This document shows, piece by piece, positions 47,939 to 56,110 of a DNA stretch of 64,000 nucleotides (the stretch's first letter is position 1; each line of letters starts with the position of its first letter). Under the pieces are notes generated by a model. That model worked only from the letters and a program-made list of their open reading frames with translations. It searched no databases and was not told the DNA's origin. Position numbers and translations under genes: made by a program. Origin of the DNA: Acidobacteriota bacterium (GTDB lineage: Bacteria; Acidobacteriota; Terriglobia; Terriglobales; Acidobacteriaceae); assembly GCA_018268915.1 (NCBI GenBank), contig JAFDVQ010000001.1, forward strand, positions 62,001 to 126,000, written 5' to 3'.

Positions 47939-49597
47939 TTGCAATCCATCAGGGCCTTAACTAGTTATTTTTGTTCGTATTGCGTAGTTCTAAACCCACA
48001 AAAAGCACGCTGGGCAGCATTCAACCGGTTCATTGTTGTTTTAGTTACCTTGTTGGCCGCGAAAACCGATGGTTTTGCTGCGAGCCGGGCGACTTTTCGG
48101 GACGGGTCGGTGCTTGCGGTGAGAGCTGTCACTTCGATGAAATGGCGCAAGCAGGTGCTGGTTTCGTCATTGACGTGCGCCAACCAATCCATAACTGGTG
48201 CGGGAACAACGACCTGTACGGTGCATCTGAGCTCTGCAGCTCCGAGCGGTGGGACCGCCGTAACTCTGAGCAGCGGTAATCCGGCGGTCATGGTTCCATC
48301 TTTGATCACGGTGCAAGGCGGGGGAACGACAGCAAGCTTCCTGGCGACGGTGGCGTCAGTCAACACCGCTCAGACTGCAAACCTCACGGCAAGCGCAAAT
48401 GGCTCGTCTGCGAGGTTCGGCATCCAGCTGAATGCATATGTTCCGGCGCTCACGATCAGCAGTGCGACGGTTTCATTTGGCGCGGTGAATGTAGGCCAGA
48501 CCGCGACGAAGATGGTGACGCTTTCGTCTTCGGGCAGTGCACCTCTGACGCTCTCGTCCATCTCCGTTGCGGGCTCGTTGTTCAAGGCAACTGGAGTCAG
48601 TGCGCCTCTGACGCTCAATCCGGGCCAGTCTGTGGGTTTGACTCTGCAGTTCTATTCCGACCACACCAGTTCCTACACGGGAGTCGTGACGATCTCGAGC
48701 AACTCTACTCAGGGGTCGGCCACAATCAACATGACCGCGGATGGCGTTCCCTCGGTAAGCGGGCTGACCTGCAACACGCAGGCCTTTACAGGACAGGGAA
48801 CAGATTCGTGTCTGGTGAGTCTCTATGGCGCCGCACCTTATAACGGCTTCACAGTCTATCTGGCGAGCAACAACTCATCTGTCTCTGTACCCGCCAGCGT
48901 GACGGTGGCGCCCGGCGCCATGAGTGCCTCGTTCTCTGCGAGTGTCAATGCAGTCAGTTCAAGCCAGACCGCTACCTTGACTGCAACAGCAAGCGGCACC
49001 TCGAAAAGCTTTGTCCTGCAATTAGGGCCGGGTAGCGCAATGCTCGCAGCCAACGCTTCGAGCGTGCCTTTTGGCAATGTGCTGATCAATTCGCCGGCGG
49101 AACAATCGATCACGCTGACTTCCTCAGGCAATTCGCCGGTGACGATCAATTCCCTTGCGATTAACGGAAACGGGTTCGCCGTGTCAGGCTTATCGACTCC
49201 GGTTGTCTTGAGTCCCGGGCAATCGGCGGTTCTGAATGTGCAGTTCACTCCGTCTGCGGCGGGCAACTTCTCAGGGCAGATCACAATTGGAAGCACATCG
49301 AGCGGAGGCACGATCACGATCGGCTTGAGCGGCACCGGGTATGGGCACAACGTTCAGTTGAGCTGGAATGCACCTTCATCAGGTTCGACACCGGTTGTCG
49401 GTTACAACATATATCGAGTCACTACTGGGAACACCGGATATCAAAAACTAAACTCTACAGTTGTCTCAACTACAGCTTACATAGATACAAGTGTGCAAAG
49501 CGGCTCGCCATATACCTACTACGTGACGAGTGTCGACGGTTCCGGGGCGGAGAGCGCGCCCTCGAATACCGCAGTCGTTACACTCCCTACTCCATAG
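47939..49597 (+). CDS. Secreted choice-of-anchor/Ig-like repeat protein with FN3 domain
   Basis: 552 residues. After a poorly defined N-terminus with a hydrophobic segment (about 28-45) there are alternating modules: Ig-like repeats with a disulfide pair (LTCANQSITGAGTTTCTVHLS and LTCNTQAFTGQGTDSCLVSL) and 'choice-of-anchor D/ASPM-like' modules (SATVSFGAVNVGQTATKMVTLSSSGSAPLTL; ASSVPFGNVLINSPAEQSITLTSSG), then a C-terminal fibronectin type III domain (VQLSWNAPSSGSTPVVGYNIY). Such proteins are typically secreted or surface attached in Acidobacteria and may have adhesive roles. The start codon is uncertain. It ends with a perfect hairpin. Confidence 0.75.
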   Translation: MQSIRALTSYFCSYCVVLNPQKARWAAFNRFIVVLVTLLAAKTDGFAASRATFRDGSVLAVRAVTSMKWRKQVLVSSLTCANQSITGAGTTTCTVHLSSAAPSGGTAVTLSSGNPAVMVPSLITVQGGGTTASFLATVASVNTAQTANLTASANGSSARFGIQLNAYVPALTISSATVSFGAVNVGQTATKMVTLSSSGSAPLTLSSISVAGSLFKATGVSAPLTLNPGQSVGLTLQFYSDHTSSYTGVVTISSNSTQGSATINMTADGVPSVSGLTCNTQAFTGQGTDSCLVSLYGAAPYNGFTVYLASNNSSVSVPASVTVAPGAMSASFSASVNAVSSSQTATLTATASGTSKSFVLQLGPGSAMLAANASSVPFGNVLINSPAEQSITLTSSGNSPVTINSLAINGNGFAVSGLSTPVVLSPGQSAVLNVQFTPSAAGNFSGQITIGSTSSGGTITIGLSGTGYGHNVQLSWNAPSSGSTPVVGYNIYRVTTGNTGYQKLNSTVVSTTAYIDTSVQSGSPYTYYVTSVDGSGAESAPSNTAVVTLPTP

Positions 49598-49614
49598 AAG
49601 AAGCTGCGGCATTG

Positions 49615-49643
49615 GAGCCCTGCTGTCCTCGACAGCAGGGCTC
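49615..49643 (+). terminator. Stem-loop after repeat-protein gene
   Basis: Perfect 13-bp stem (49615-49627 with 49631-49643) with a three-base loop, 18 bp after the stop codon. No U-run follows, so it may be a processing or Rho-associated site as well as a terminator. Confidence 0.65.
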
Positions 49644-49744
49644 TATCGCTTCAGGTACGCATTTCTTCAACGCATTGCACTGGTCAGGTCTGCTCAGGTG
49701 TCGATAGCATAGGGACACTTCCCGGAGGTTCAAGCCTGAGCACG

Positions 49745-50968
49745 ATGCGCCGTCTGCCGCCGTTGTGGGTCATGGGTCTTGCGAACGGCACGCTGGGTTT
49801 TGCCAGCGGAGTCATGAACTTTGTAATGCCGCAGCTGATGGCGAGCGTGCATGTTCCCGAGCCCAAGATCGCATTAATCACGGCTATCGCTGTTTCGCCG
49901 AATTTCTGGTTCGTGCTCTTCGGGCCGATTCTGGATGTACGCTTCAGCCGTCGCTGGTATGCGACCCTGACGGCGGCCCTTTCGGGCGCAGCGGCGACGG
50001 TAGCCGTGCTCAGTCTGCATCACCTGATCGTCTTGCAGTTGGCGATGGTGGTGTGCAATGCAGCGGCTATGCTGTCGAGTTCAGCACTGGGCGGATGGCT
50101 CTCGAATATCGTTCCTGATGAGCATAAGAATCCGCTGAGCAAATGGATGAACATCGCTCTCGTGAGCGGGACCGGGCTGATCGTCGGGCTGGGGGGTGAA
50201 CTGGTGCGCGGACTGGGCGTCGCCACGGCGGCGTTCCTGCTCGGTGGGCTGATTCTTGTTCCTACAGTTGCTTTCCTCTTGGTTCCCGCGCCGGGGCCAG
50301 ATCGGCGTCTGGCAGGCGAGAGCTTCGCGCAGTTCAATCGCGAAGTGATTGCAATGCTGAAGCGGCGACAGGTGGTTGTTGTGCTGCTGCTGTTTCTCTC
50401 GCCCTGCAGCTCCTTTGTGATGCCGAACCTGATGGGAGGACTGGGAGCGGACTTTCATGCTTCCGCGCGGGCGGTGAGCTTCTGGGGCGGAGTTGGCGCA
50501 TTCATACCAGGGCTGTTGGGATGTTTTGTGTTTCCAGTGATCGCGCAAAAGGTGAGGCTACGGTTCTTCTACCTTGGGAACGGGATTCTGGGTTGTTTGT
50601 TCACCATGAGCCTTCTGCTGCTGCCCCACACGACGGGGACCTACGCCACGGCGCTCTTCGGGGAGTACCTGTTCCAGGCTGTAGCTTTCTCCATTCAGAT
50701 CGGGATCATCTTTGAGGCGATCGGGCCGAATAATCCGCTGGCCGCGACAACGTTTTCATTTCTGACAGCTTCGACGAATGTCCCGGTGACGTACGTGACG
50801 CTGATAGATGGCCGCGCTTACGCTCGGGCAGGAATTACAGGGACGCTTTTTGTTGACGGCGCTATCGGAATTGTTACGTGCCTGGTGGCGGGGCTTGTTC
50901 TGAAGCGGCTGGATTCAAGGGCCGAGCCGGCTGGCGAGCTTGCTGAGCCTGCTCGCGAAGAGGCCTGA
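49745..50968 (+). CDS. MFS transporter
   Basis: 407 residues with about 12 TMs and the MFS-type central loop (about 185-210). Layout resembles AmpG/PAT-like permeases (GVMNFVMPQLM, SPNFWFVLFGPILDVRFSRRWY). Substrate unknown; muropeptide, acetyl-CoA or sugar import are known for relatives. It lies alone between the repeat-protein gene and phoH. Confidence 0.8.
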   Translation: MRRLPPLWVMGLANGTLGFASGVMNFVMPQLMASVHVPEPKIALITAIAVSPNFWFVLFGPILDVRFSRRWYATLTAALSGAAATVAVLSLHHLIVLQLAMVVCNAAAMLSSSALGGWLSNIVPDEHKNPLSKWMNIALVSGTGLIVGLGGELVRGLGVATAAFLLGGLILVPTVAFLLVPAPGPDRRLAGESFAQFNREVIAMLKRRQVVVVLLLFLSPCSSFVMPNLMGGLGADFHASARAVSFWGGVGAFIPGLLGCFVFPVIAQKVRLRFFYLGNGILGCLFTMSLLLLPHTTGTYATALFGEYLFQAVAFSIQIGIIFEAIGPNNPLAATTFSFLTASTNVPVTYVTLIDGRAYARAGITGTLFVDGAIGIVTCLVAGLVLKRLDSRAEPAGELAEPAREEA

Positions 50969-51310
50969 AATCTTCGATGTACATGGCGGAAGAGAGCATT
51001 TTCGAGGGGCGTATCGAGATGGTGACTAATTGGCAAGATCTTCATGAGAGGTGGGATTGACGGAATCTGACACCAGAGCTACTCTCTCCCCATACACCGC
51101 CACTTTGGTTGCCTGCGCCAATACGAAGTTTGTTGCCAAGGGCTTCAATCGACTGCGCTCTGCGACCCCAGCGACGAAAACCTGCCGCCGGGGGCACTGG
51201 GAACTATATTCTCGTCCGACTCTCGTCAAGAAATCCCACCAAATTTCATCCATGCAACATCCAATAGACAGCAGTCTTCTGCCGTTAAGGCGGAAACTTA
51301 GGGAGGCACT
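50969..51310 (+). other. Region before phoH with a doubtful 87-codon frame
   Basis: 342 bp between the MFS gene and phoH. It contains a frame from GTG 51051 to TGA 51314 whose stop overlaps the CTG start of phoH (CTGA). It has no domain, weak ribosome-binding site and no strong codon bias, but its stop position would suit translational coupling. GGAGG (51302-51306) for phoH is at its end. Confidence 0.3.
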
Positions 51311-52354
51311 CTGAAAGCTGATCTGGAGATCACGCCAAATCTTGAGCCCCTTTTCGGGACCCGCGATGAAAACCTCAGACTGATGGAGGATGCACTCGGA
51401 GTCAGGATCGATCTGAGGTCAGACTCTGTACACGTGGAAGGGCCAGACGAAGCGGTCGCCAGAGTCCAGCGGATATTTCAGGACTTCGAGTCTCTGCGGC
51501 GCCAGGGGATCAATCTTCACAATGGCGAATTGAATGGCATGCTGCGTCTGGTGGTCGCAGACAAGGCGGTGACCCTGCGCTCTCTCGCGGATGCGGGCAA
51601 GGCGCGCTCAAACGGAATCAAGCGGACGGTGCAGCCGCGGTCGCTGAATCAGCGCAAGTACATTGAAGCCATCGAGCAGAACGACATGGTGTTCGGCGTG
51701 GGGCCCGCGGGCACTGGCAAGACGTACCTCGCCGTTGCCATGGCTGTAGCTGCAATGAACGCGAAGAAGGTGAGCCGAATCGTTCTGGTGCGGCCTGCTG
51801 TCGAAGCGGGCGAGCGGCTGGGCTTTCTGCCCGGCACACTGCAGGAGAAGGTAGATCCATATCTCCGTCCGCTGTATGACGCGCTCTATGACCTGCTCGA
51901 TCCTGAGAAGGTCGACAAGATGCTCGAGAAGAACATCATCGAGGTGGCTCCGCTGGCATTCATGCGCGGGCGCACTCTGAATGATGCGTTCATCATTATG
52001 GATGAGGCGCAGAACACGACGGTCGAGCAGATGAAGATGTTCCTCACACGTATGGGGAACAACTCGAAGGCCGTAATCACCGGCGACATAACGCAGATCG
52101 ATCTACCGAATCCGCGGAAGTCAGGCTTGCTGGATGCGATAAATATTCTCGATGGCGTGGAAGGGATCGCGTTCTGCCACTTCATGGATGGCGACGTAGT
52201 GCGACATGCTCTGGTGCAGCGGATTGTGCGCGCCTACGACGCAGCCAAACCGCAGCAGCAGGAACTGCCGCTTTCGATCGGGGAAGGGATGGAGCCACCG
52301 GCGCAGAAGCAGGCACCGCAGCAGGCGACAGTGCACCAGGTGAAGCCTCAGTGA
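51311..52354 (+). CDS. phoH: PhoH-family ATPase (YbeZ) with apparent CTG start
   Basis: 347 residues. Walker A GPAGTGKT and Walker B AFIIMDEAQN, plus NPRKSGLLDAINIL and the RPAVEAGERLGFLPG motif, identify PhoH/YbeZ, an ATPase working with YbeY in ribosome and RNA metabolism. The first canonical in-frame start is ATG 51383, but family N-terminal residues LEPLFGTRDENLRL are encoded before it. In that frame a TAG is at 51299, and only CTG codons (51311, 51323) can start. CTG 51311 follows GGAGG (51302-51306). It is separated from ybeY by the repeat-delimited small-gene island. The C-terminus is Gln/Pro-rich. Confidence 0.85.
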   Translation: MKADLEITPNLEPLFGTRDENLRLMEDALGVRIDLRSDSVHVEGPDEAVARVQRIFQDFESLRRQGINLHNGELNGMLRLVVADKAVTLRSLADAGKARSNGIKRTVQPRSLNQRKYIEAIEQNDMVFGVGPAGTGKTYLAVAMAVAAMNAKKVSRIVLVRPAVEAGERLGFLPGTLQEKVDPYLRPLYDALYDLLDPEKVDKMLEKNIIEVAPLAFMRGRTLNDAFIIMDEAQNTTVEQMKMFLTRMGNNSKAVITGDITQIDLPNPRKSGLLDAINILDGVEGIAFCHFMDGDVVRHALVQRIVRAYDAAKPQQQELPLSIGEGMEPPAQKQAPQQATVHQVKPQ

Positions 52355-52381
52355 AGCGGTAGCTCGAATCAATTTTATGTG

Positions 52382-52411
52382 AAGGTCCGCTCTGAGGAGC
52401 GGACCTTTTTT
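52382..52411 (+). terminator. Intrinsic terminator of phoH
   Basis: 11-bp perfect stem (52382-52392 with 52397-52407) followed by TTTT, 27 bp after the phoH stop. It isolates phoH from the downstream island. Confidence 0.9.
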
Positions 52412-52455
52412 GCTGGCTGATCCAACTGCGTATGGCGAAAATTTGGCATAGGGAA

Positions 52456-52500
52456 GAGTAGCCGACTACTCTCCCGCGTCACCAGCTGTACTCGCACACT
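52456..52500 (+). repeat. Island element copy R1 (degenerate)
   Basis: Starts with the right arm GAGTAGCCGACTACTCTCCC (52456-52475), itself containing a small hairpin GAGTAG/CTACTC, and is followed by a left-arm-like GTCACCAGCTGTACTCGC. It marks the left border of the small-gene island. Confidence 0.6.
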
Positions 52501-52503
52501 GAT

Positions 52504-52605
52504 ATGCTTTTCTGGCTGGTGCCGCTCGTAATGCTTGTTACAAACAACTACAAGTCCAGCAAGAAAGACGAGAACAAACTAGACGCCTCTCGACGGATCG
52601 TTTGA
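52504..52605 (+). CDS. Possible 33-residue membrane peptide
   Basis: MLFWLVPLVMLVTNNYKSSK followed by a charged tail; a single short hydrophobic segment. No ribosome-binding site. It lies between element R1 and the next small gene. Weak evidence; recorded because short membrane peptides are common in such regions. Confidence 0.2.
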   Translation: MLFWLVPLVMLVTNNYKSSKKDENKLDASRRIV

Positions 52606-52660
52606 GGCCGAGTCCTTGCCAGATCCACGTAGTCGAATCTGATCAGGGGAGAACCAAGCG

Positions 52661-52867
52661 ATGACAACGCTCCGATGGCTCGCGCTAGCAGTAGCAGTTG
52701 TGGCGGTTGTGTGCCGACTTGCCGCTCGACAAATCCCTTTTGACCTTGGTGTTGCAGTAACGCCTCAACTCCACCGCGGCATTCCGATAGGCGTTGTGTT
52801 CTTCTGGGCAGGTCTCACGATAGGTGCTGCGCTAGTTGGGATCAGTTTTCTCATTCGGGCGCGGTGA
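52661..52867 (+). CDS. Small two-TM membrane protein (island gene A)
   Basis: 68 residues with hydrophobic segments at about 5-21 and 41-65 (GIPIGVVFFWAGLTIGAALVGISFLI). GGGGAGAA about seven bases upstream of the ATG supports it. No named family. It is bracketed by element copies R1 and R2. Confidence 0.6.
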   Translation: MTTLRWLALAVAVVAVVCRLAARQIPFDLGVAVTPQLHRGIPIGVVFFWAGLTIGAALVGISFLIRAR

Positions 52868-52936
52868 CTTGCACTATCACCCACTGGTCAGGGAGTGTGC
52901 CTGCGTCGGTGATGTCTTTAGTTGAATCGCGTCTGC

Positions 52937-52998
52937 GGTCGAATCACCGGCTACTCGGAAGTAAGCAATTGTTGGGTTTGGGTCCGAGTAGCCGACCA
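52937..52998 (+). repeat. Island element copy R2 (best-conserved)
   Basis: 62 bp: left arm GAATCACCGGCTACTCGGAA, loop GTAAGCAATTGTTGGGTTTG, right arm GGTCCGAGTAGCCGACCAA. The stem GGCTACTCGGA (52949-52959) / TCCGAGTAGCC (52983-52993) pairs perfectly over 11 bp. Used as the reference for the other copies. Confidence 0.85.
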
Positions 52999-53139
52999 AC
53001 CACCACGAATCTCTTTCAAGGTAGGAACGTGCCTTGCTGAGCGGGCCGAATCCATGTTGACACTTTGCCAAACTGTACTCATCGTCTCCCTATTTCTTTG
53101 CTTCGCTCCTACGATCACGGTGTGAAAGCGAGGTGAGGG

Positions 53140-53742
53140 ATGAGGATGATCTCTCTTCAAAAGGTGTTGTGTCTCGCGATGGTTTTTATTCTCGCAGCTC
53201 AACAGACCGCAGAGGCCCAAGAGCAAGTTGGCAACGGAACATTTGACCAACCGCTGTTCGCTTACAGAACGTCGTTACGGGGCCGCCTGCAACAAGCCCT
53301 GACTGGAGAGTTAGTCTTTCCATTCGATGTGCCGGTGGCCCTAACGCCAGTTGATCCGACTGAGTTCGCGCATGCGACGATAAATTCGAAAGTGGCTTTT
53401 CGAGTCACCTACGGCCTTACGGAAAGTCAGGTCGTCTACGCCTCGACGGGAACAGTCGTCGAGGCGGATGTAACTCGGATTCGCAAAGGCCAGCTCAGAA
53501 TTCGTCACGGACGGATGGAACCTCGCGTGATGGAGATTGCTGTCGGGGGGTTAACGAACCCCGCCCCAGCCCAGAAGAATCTGAGGCTGAGATTGGTAAG
53601 CTCTCTCAGGAGTCGCTCCAGGCGCAAAATGACGCAACTCATCACCTCGCCTTTATCGGCCATTCGCATAACCATTGTGCGTCCAGTCGAGTATGTCGCT
53701 CTGATTACGATGTGCAGCTTTTACCGAGGCTGCGAAATTTGA
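53140..53742 (+). CDS. Secreted hypothetical protein (island gene B)
   Basis: 200 residues with a signal peptide (LQKVLCLAMVFILAAQQTAEAQ, cleavage about residue 26). Mature part with beta-strand-like pattern and basic C-terminal region (RLRLVSSLRSRSRRKMTQ). GAGGTGAGGG before the ATG. No family recognised. Located between element copies R2 and R3. Confidence 0.55.
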   Translation: MRMISLQKVLCLAMVFILAAQQTAEAQEQVGNGTFDQPLFAYRTSLRGRLQQALTGELVFPFDVPVALTPVDPTEFAHATINSKVAFRVTYGLTESQVVYASTGTVVEADVTRIRKGQLRIRHGRMEPRVMEIAVGGLTNPAPAQKNLRLRLVSSLRSRSRRKMTQLITSPLSAIRITIVRPVEYVALITMCSFYRGCEI

Positions 53743-53795
53743 CGTTTCAGTCAAGACGACTTGGAAGGAGAGAGCCTGTACATTTGCGCTCCAGA

Positions 53796-53820
53796 GGTCG
53801 TATCACCGTCAACTCGGAAC
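53796..53820 (+). repeat. Island element, left arm only (R3)
   Basis: GGTCGTATCACCGTCAACTC and the following GGAAC match the left arm of R2 with few changes. The matching right arm is found 337 bp further on (54157), on the far side of gene C, as if the element had been split by it. Confidence 0.5.
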
Positions 53821-53853
53821 CTAACGAGATTTGGATCAAATCATGCTCAGAAC

Positions 53854-54141
53854 CTAGAGAATTTGCGCTGGTGGTGTCCGGCCCTCTGGATCGCGTCGAT
53901 ACTTCCGCAAACCAACCCATCCGAGAAACGCGCCACCGGCGAATCCGACCGCGATCAGTAGTGGCCTGCGCTCCGTGATTGCTTGTGAAAGGGCCATGGT
54001 CGGAAGTCCTGCTCCGATTAGAAGGGATGCTGCTAACCGAACACGGCCTTTGGCGCGAGAGATTGGGATCAGAGCTGCAACTAGCACGCAAGAAACGGCA
54101 CCGACCACAAAGACTAGAGCAAGAGCATTGATCCAAATCAC
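53854..54141 (-). CDS. Small membrane protein (island gene C)
   Basis: 95 residues from GTG 54141 with two to three hydrophobic segments (INALALVFVVGAVSCVLVAALI; LAASLLIGAGLPTMAL; LLIAVGFAGGAFLGWVGL). Orientation opposite to genes A and B. It is flanked by the separated arms of an element copy (R3 left arm, R3' right arm). No family recognised. Confidence 0.55.
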   Translation of the reverse strand: MIWINALALVFVVGAVSCVLVAALIPISRAKGRVRLAASLLIGAGLPTMALSQAITERRPLLIAVGFAGGAFLGWVGLRKYRRDPEGRTPPAQIL

Positions 54142-54156
54142 TGCTTGATTCTAGCG

Positions 54157-54168
54157 GTATAGCCGACC
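54157..54168 (+). repeat. Island element, right arm only (R3')
   Basis: GTATAGCCGACC, one change from the right-arm GAGTAGCCGACC in its core. Partner of the left arm at 53796. Short, so taken alone it would not be significant. Confidence 0.3.
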
Positions 54169-54200
54169 CGTCGAACTCGCATGTTTAACTTTCCTAGTGA

Positions 54201-54251
54201 GTCACCGGCTACTCGGAACCACCGGATTTTGGCGGGTTTCCGAGTTGGCGG
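54201..54251 (+). repeat. Island element copy R4
   Basis: Left arm GTCACCGGCTACTCGGAA (54201-54218, identical over 16 bp to R2) and right arm TTCCGAGTTGGCGG (54238-54251), pairing over 12 of 14 positions, loop of 19 bases. Confidence 0.8.
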
Positions 54252-54287
54252 CAATTTAACTACCCGGACAGCGCGAGAGGAGTCTCC

Positions 54288-54641
54288 TTAAGCGCGAAGC
54301 GCCACCAGTTTGTCAATCCACACGAGCGCAACGCCAACAGCACACAATCCGAAGAAGGGACCGTGATATACGAGAGCTGAAGCTTGTCTGAGCGGCTGCT
54401 CGATCTCAACATTGCCCTCGGGATCGAGTGAGCTGTCTGAAATCGCTTCCTGCACCCTCTGTGACAGGACAACCGCCCACGTGAAACTCAATAAGACCCC
54501 TGCGGCGATCAGGAACAATAGCAGTCCTAAATTGCCAATGCGGTTCCAGTGCGCTGCCGCGATGTACACGATGATTCCCAAATCAACGGCACTCGCTATC
54601 GCGCACCACCAGAAACCGGGCAGGCGTGAGCCTCTCTTCAT
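54288..54641 (-). CDS. Small three-TM membrane protein (island gene D)
   Basis: 117 residues from ATG 54641, which has GAGGAAG eight bases upstream; an in-frame ATG 54 bp earlier lacks one. Hydrophobic segments at about 10-29 (FWWCAIASAVDLGIIVYIAA), 37-60 and 93-112. No family recognised. It lies between element copies R4 and R5. Confidence 0.6.
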   Translation of the reverse strand: MKRGSRLPGFWWCAIASAVDLGIIVYIAAAHWNRIGNLGLLLFLIAAGVLLSFTWAVVLSQRVQEAISDSSLDPEGNVEIEQPLRQASALVYHGPFFGLCAVGVALVWIDKLVALRA

Positions 54642-54690
54642 CGGAACACTTCCTCTCAGCACCTTGGCGATATCCAATACTACCGGATCA

Positions 54691-54753
54691 ATCATCGGCT
54701 ACCTGGAAGCTGGCAAGTTTGCGGCTTGGGTCCGAGTAGGCGACCACTCTCGG
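54691..54753 (+). repeat. Island element copy R5
   Basis: ATCATCGGCTACCTGGAAGC, loop with GGCAAGTTTGCGGCTTGGG resembling the R2 loop base for base, right arm TCCGAGTAGGCGACCACTCT. The loop similarity shows that the whole element, not only the stem, is conserved. Confidence 0.8.
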
Positions 54754-54808
54754 AACAACCTGGAACTCCGCGGTGTCTAAGGAAATAAGACGCTGCGATT
54801 CAGTGAGT

Positions 54809-55348
54809 ATGCAAGAGGCCGACTACGTGGCCAGAGTGTCTTCCAATCGCGGCGGTAATCATCGCTGTCGCCTAGCCTGCGAAGTTGCTCTAGTAGCTGC
54901 AGCAATTCTGTTTGGAAACTCGGTTCGGGGCTCCGGGCAAAGGCCGATTGAAACTACGCTCTGCGCCCTCATTAGGAGTCCGCAACGGTTCCAACGAGTG
55001 CTGGTCCAATTTCAAGCTAGGTTTGAAGCTGGGTTCGAGAACTCCATTCTCGGGGATGACGCGCATTGTAATAAGGGAATAGCTCCACGTTTCCCGCAGA
55101 GTGTGAACGAAGAAAAGCAACTGCACAATGCGTGTAAAGACAACCCGGGCACGATCGGAAGGGTGAATACCGCGACTTGGGTCGGAGTCTTTCGATACCA
55201 CCCCAAATCGGTGCCTACATGGACATTGAACGTGCGCAAGATGCAGGTGCTCACATTCACGTGTGAGTGCTGCCCCTCTGGGTTTTTCCCCCTCGAACCA
55301 ATCCGCCTTCCGCAGCCTGAAGTTCCTACTTGGCCTCCAAGCGAATGA
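54809..55348 (+). CDS. Exported protein with OB-like domain (island gene E)
   Basis: 179 residues from ATG 54809 (GTG 54773 also possible). A hydrophobic export segment (CRLACEVALVAAAILFGNSVRG) is followed by TTLCALIRSPQRFQRVLVQFQARFEAGFENSILGDDAHC, which resembles a periplasmic family whose members read C-x-L-x-x-x-P-x-R-x-x-G-x-x-V-R-V-x-G and end in a short disulfide-linked core. Cys-rich C-terminus (FTCECCPSG). Function unknown. It is enclosed by copies R5 and R7. Confidence 0.6.
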   Translation: MQEADYVARVSSNRGGNHRCRLACEVALVAAAILFGNSVRGSGQRPIETTLCALIRSPQRFQRVLVQFQARFEAGFENSILGDDAHCNKGIAPRFPQSVNEEKQLHNACKDNPGTIGRVNTATWVGVFRYHPKSVPTWTLNVRKMQVLTFTCECCPSGFFPLEPIRLPQPEVPTWPPSE

Positions 55349-55362
55349 TATTTCGCTTCCGG

Positions 55363-55439
55363 CCCGAATCACCGGCGATGGTGACCTTGAGGGCAAAAGG
55401 TTGCTAGCTTTCCCATGCACGACTACTCTCCCGGAACGC
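55363..55439 (+). repeat. Island element copy R7 (degenerate)
   Basis: Begins CCCGAATCACCGGCGATGG and ends CGACTACTCTCCCGGAACGC; the interior has diverged. The order and 77-bp spacing of the two conserved ends match R2/R5. Confidence 0.55.
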
Positions 55440-55491
55440 AGCTCATAGAGCTAGAATCTGTCATGAAATCCTTGGAATTCGGAGGTTCTGG

Positions 55492-55812
55492 ATGCACAAG
55501 TCCAACGACTTCATGCTGAAGGCGGACCGAGATCTGCTGGCTGCGAGATTTGAGAATAGGCGTTTGGAGTGGGAGAAGACTCGGCGACACGGAATGTTAT
55601 TTTATGTGTCCACGAGATGGACGCTGCTGATAGGCGGATTCAATTGTCTCTGGGGCGTTTTCTTGAAGCACGAGACAGGCAAACCAAGCGGCGATAAGCT
55701 CCTTTGGTTACTCGTCTTCGACATTGTGGTTTCGACGCTAATCGGGATATGGGATTGGCACAGTAGGGAAAAACGCTATCGAGAAAAGCAAACACCGCAA
55801 GTGTCGGGTTGA
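55492..55812 (+). CDS. Small membrane protein (island gene F)
   Basis: 106 residues; GGAGG nine to thirteen bases before the ATG. N-terminal charged helix (KADRDLLAARFENRRLEWEKTRR), then two TMs (about 41-59 and 71-88). No family recognised. Between element copies R7 and R6. Confidence 0.6.
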   Translation: MHKSNDFMLKADRDLLAARFENRRLEWEKTRRHGMLFYVSTRWTLLIGGFNCLWGVFLKHETGKPSGDKLLWLLVFDIVVSTLIGIWDWHSREKRYREKQTPQVSG

Positions 55813-55864
55813 GCTGTTCCGATTCTTGTGAGCGAGAAGAAAGTCGCTAGAAGCTTGGGCTTGT

Positions 55865-55900
55865 GGTCGAGTGACCGGCTACTCTTCCTTTACCGAGTGG
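55865..55900 (+). repeat. Island element copy R6 (left arm, last copy)
   Basis: GGTCGAGTGACCGGCTACTC matches the left arm of R2; the right half (CCGAGTGGTTAAG) has diverged. It is the right border of the island; the following 210 bp up to the isomerase gene show only a TATACT -10-like box at 56060. Confidence 0.55.
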
Positions 55901-56110
55901 TTAAGTAGGGTGTGCCGTCAGATGGTGGGTTCGGACGTCCCTACGGGACTTGGGGCATTTGCGCAGCAAGCCCAGGGTTCCCGCTTCCCTTCGTTGCACT
56001 CAGGGGCGCGTCCACCCTGGGCTAACATCCTGCGTTCCCTCCGGGAACTTTCGATCCTGTATACTCGCGGGCAATGAAGCTGCGTGTTGTGCGGAGGAGA
56101 TGGAATAAAA

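Noticed and set aside
52937..52998. Integron attC site
   Set aside because: A GTTGGGT heptamer occurs in the loop, but the inverse core RYYYAAC is not at the opposite end, other copies lack the heptamer, and no IntI-type gene is in the window.
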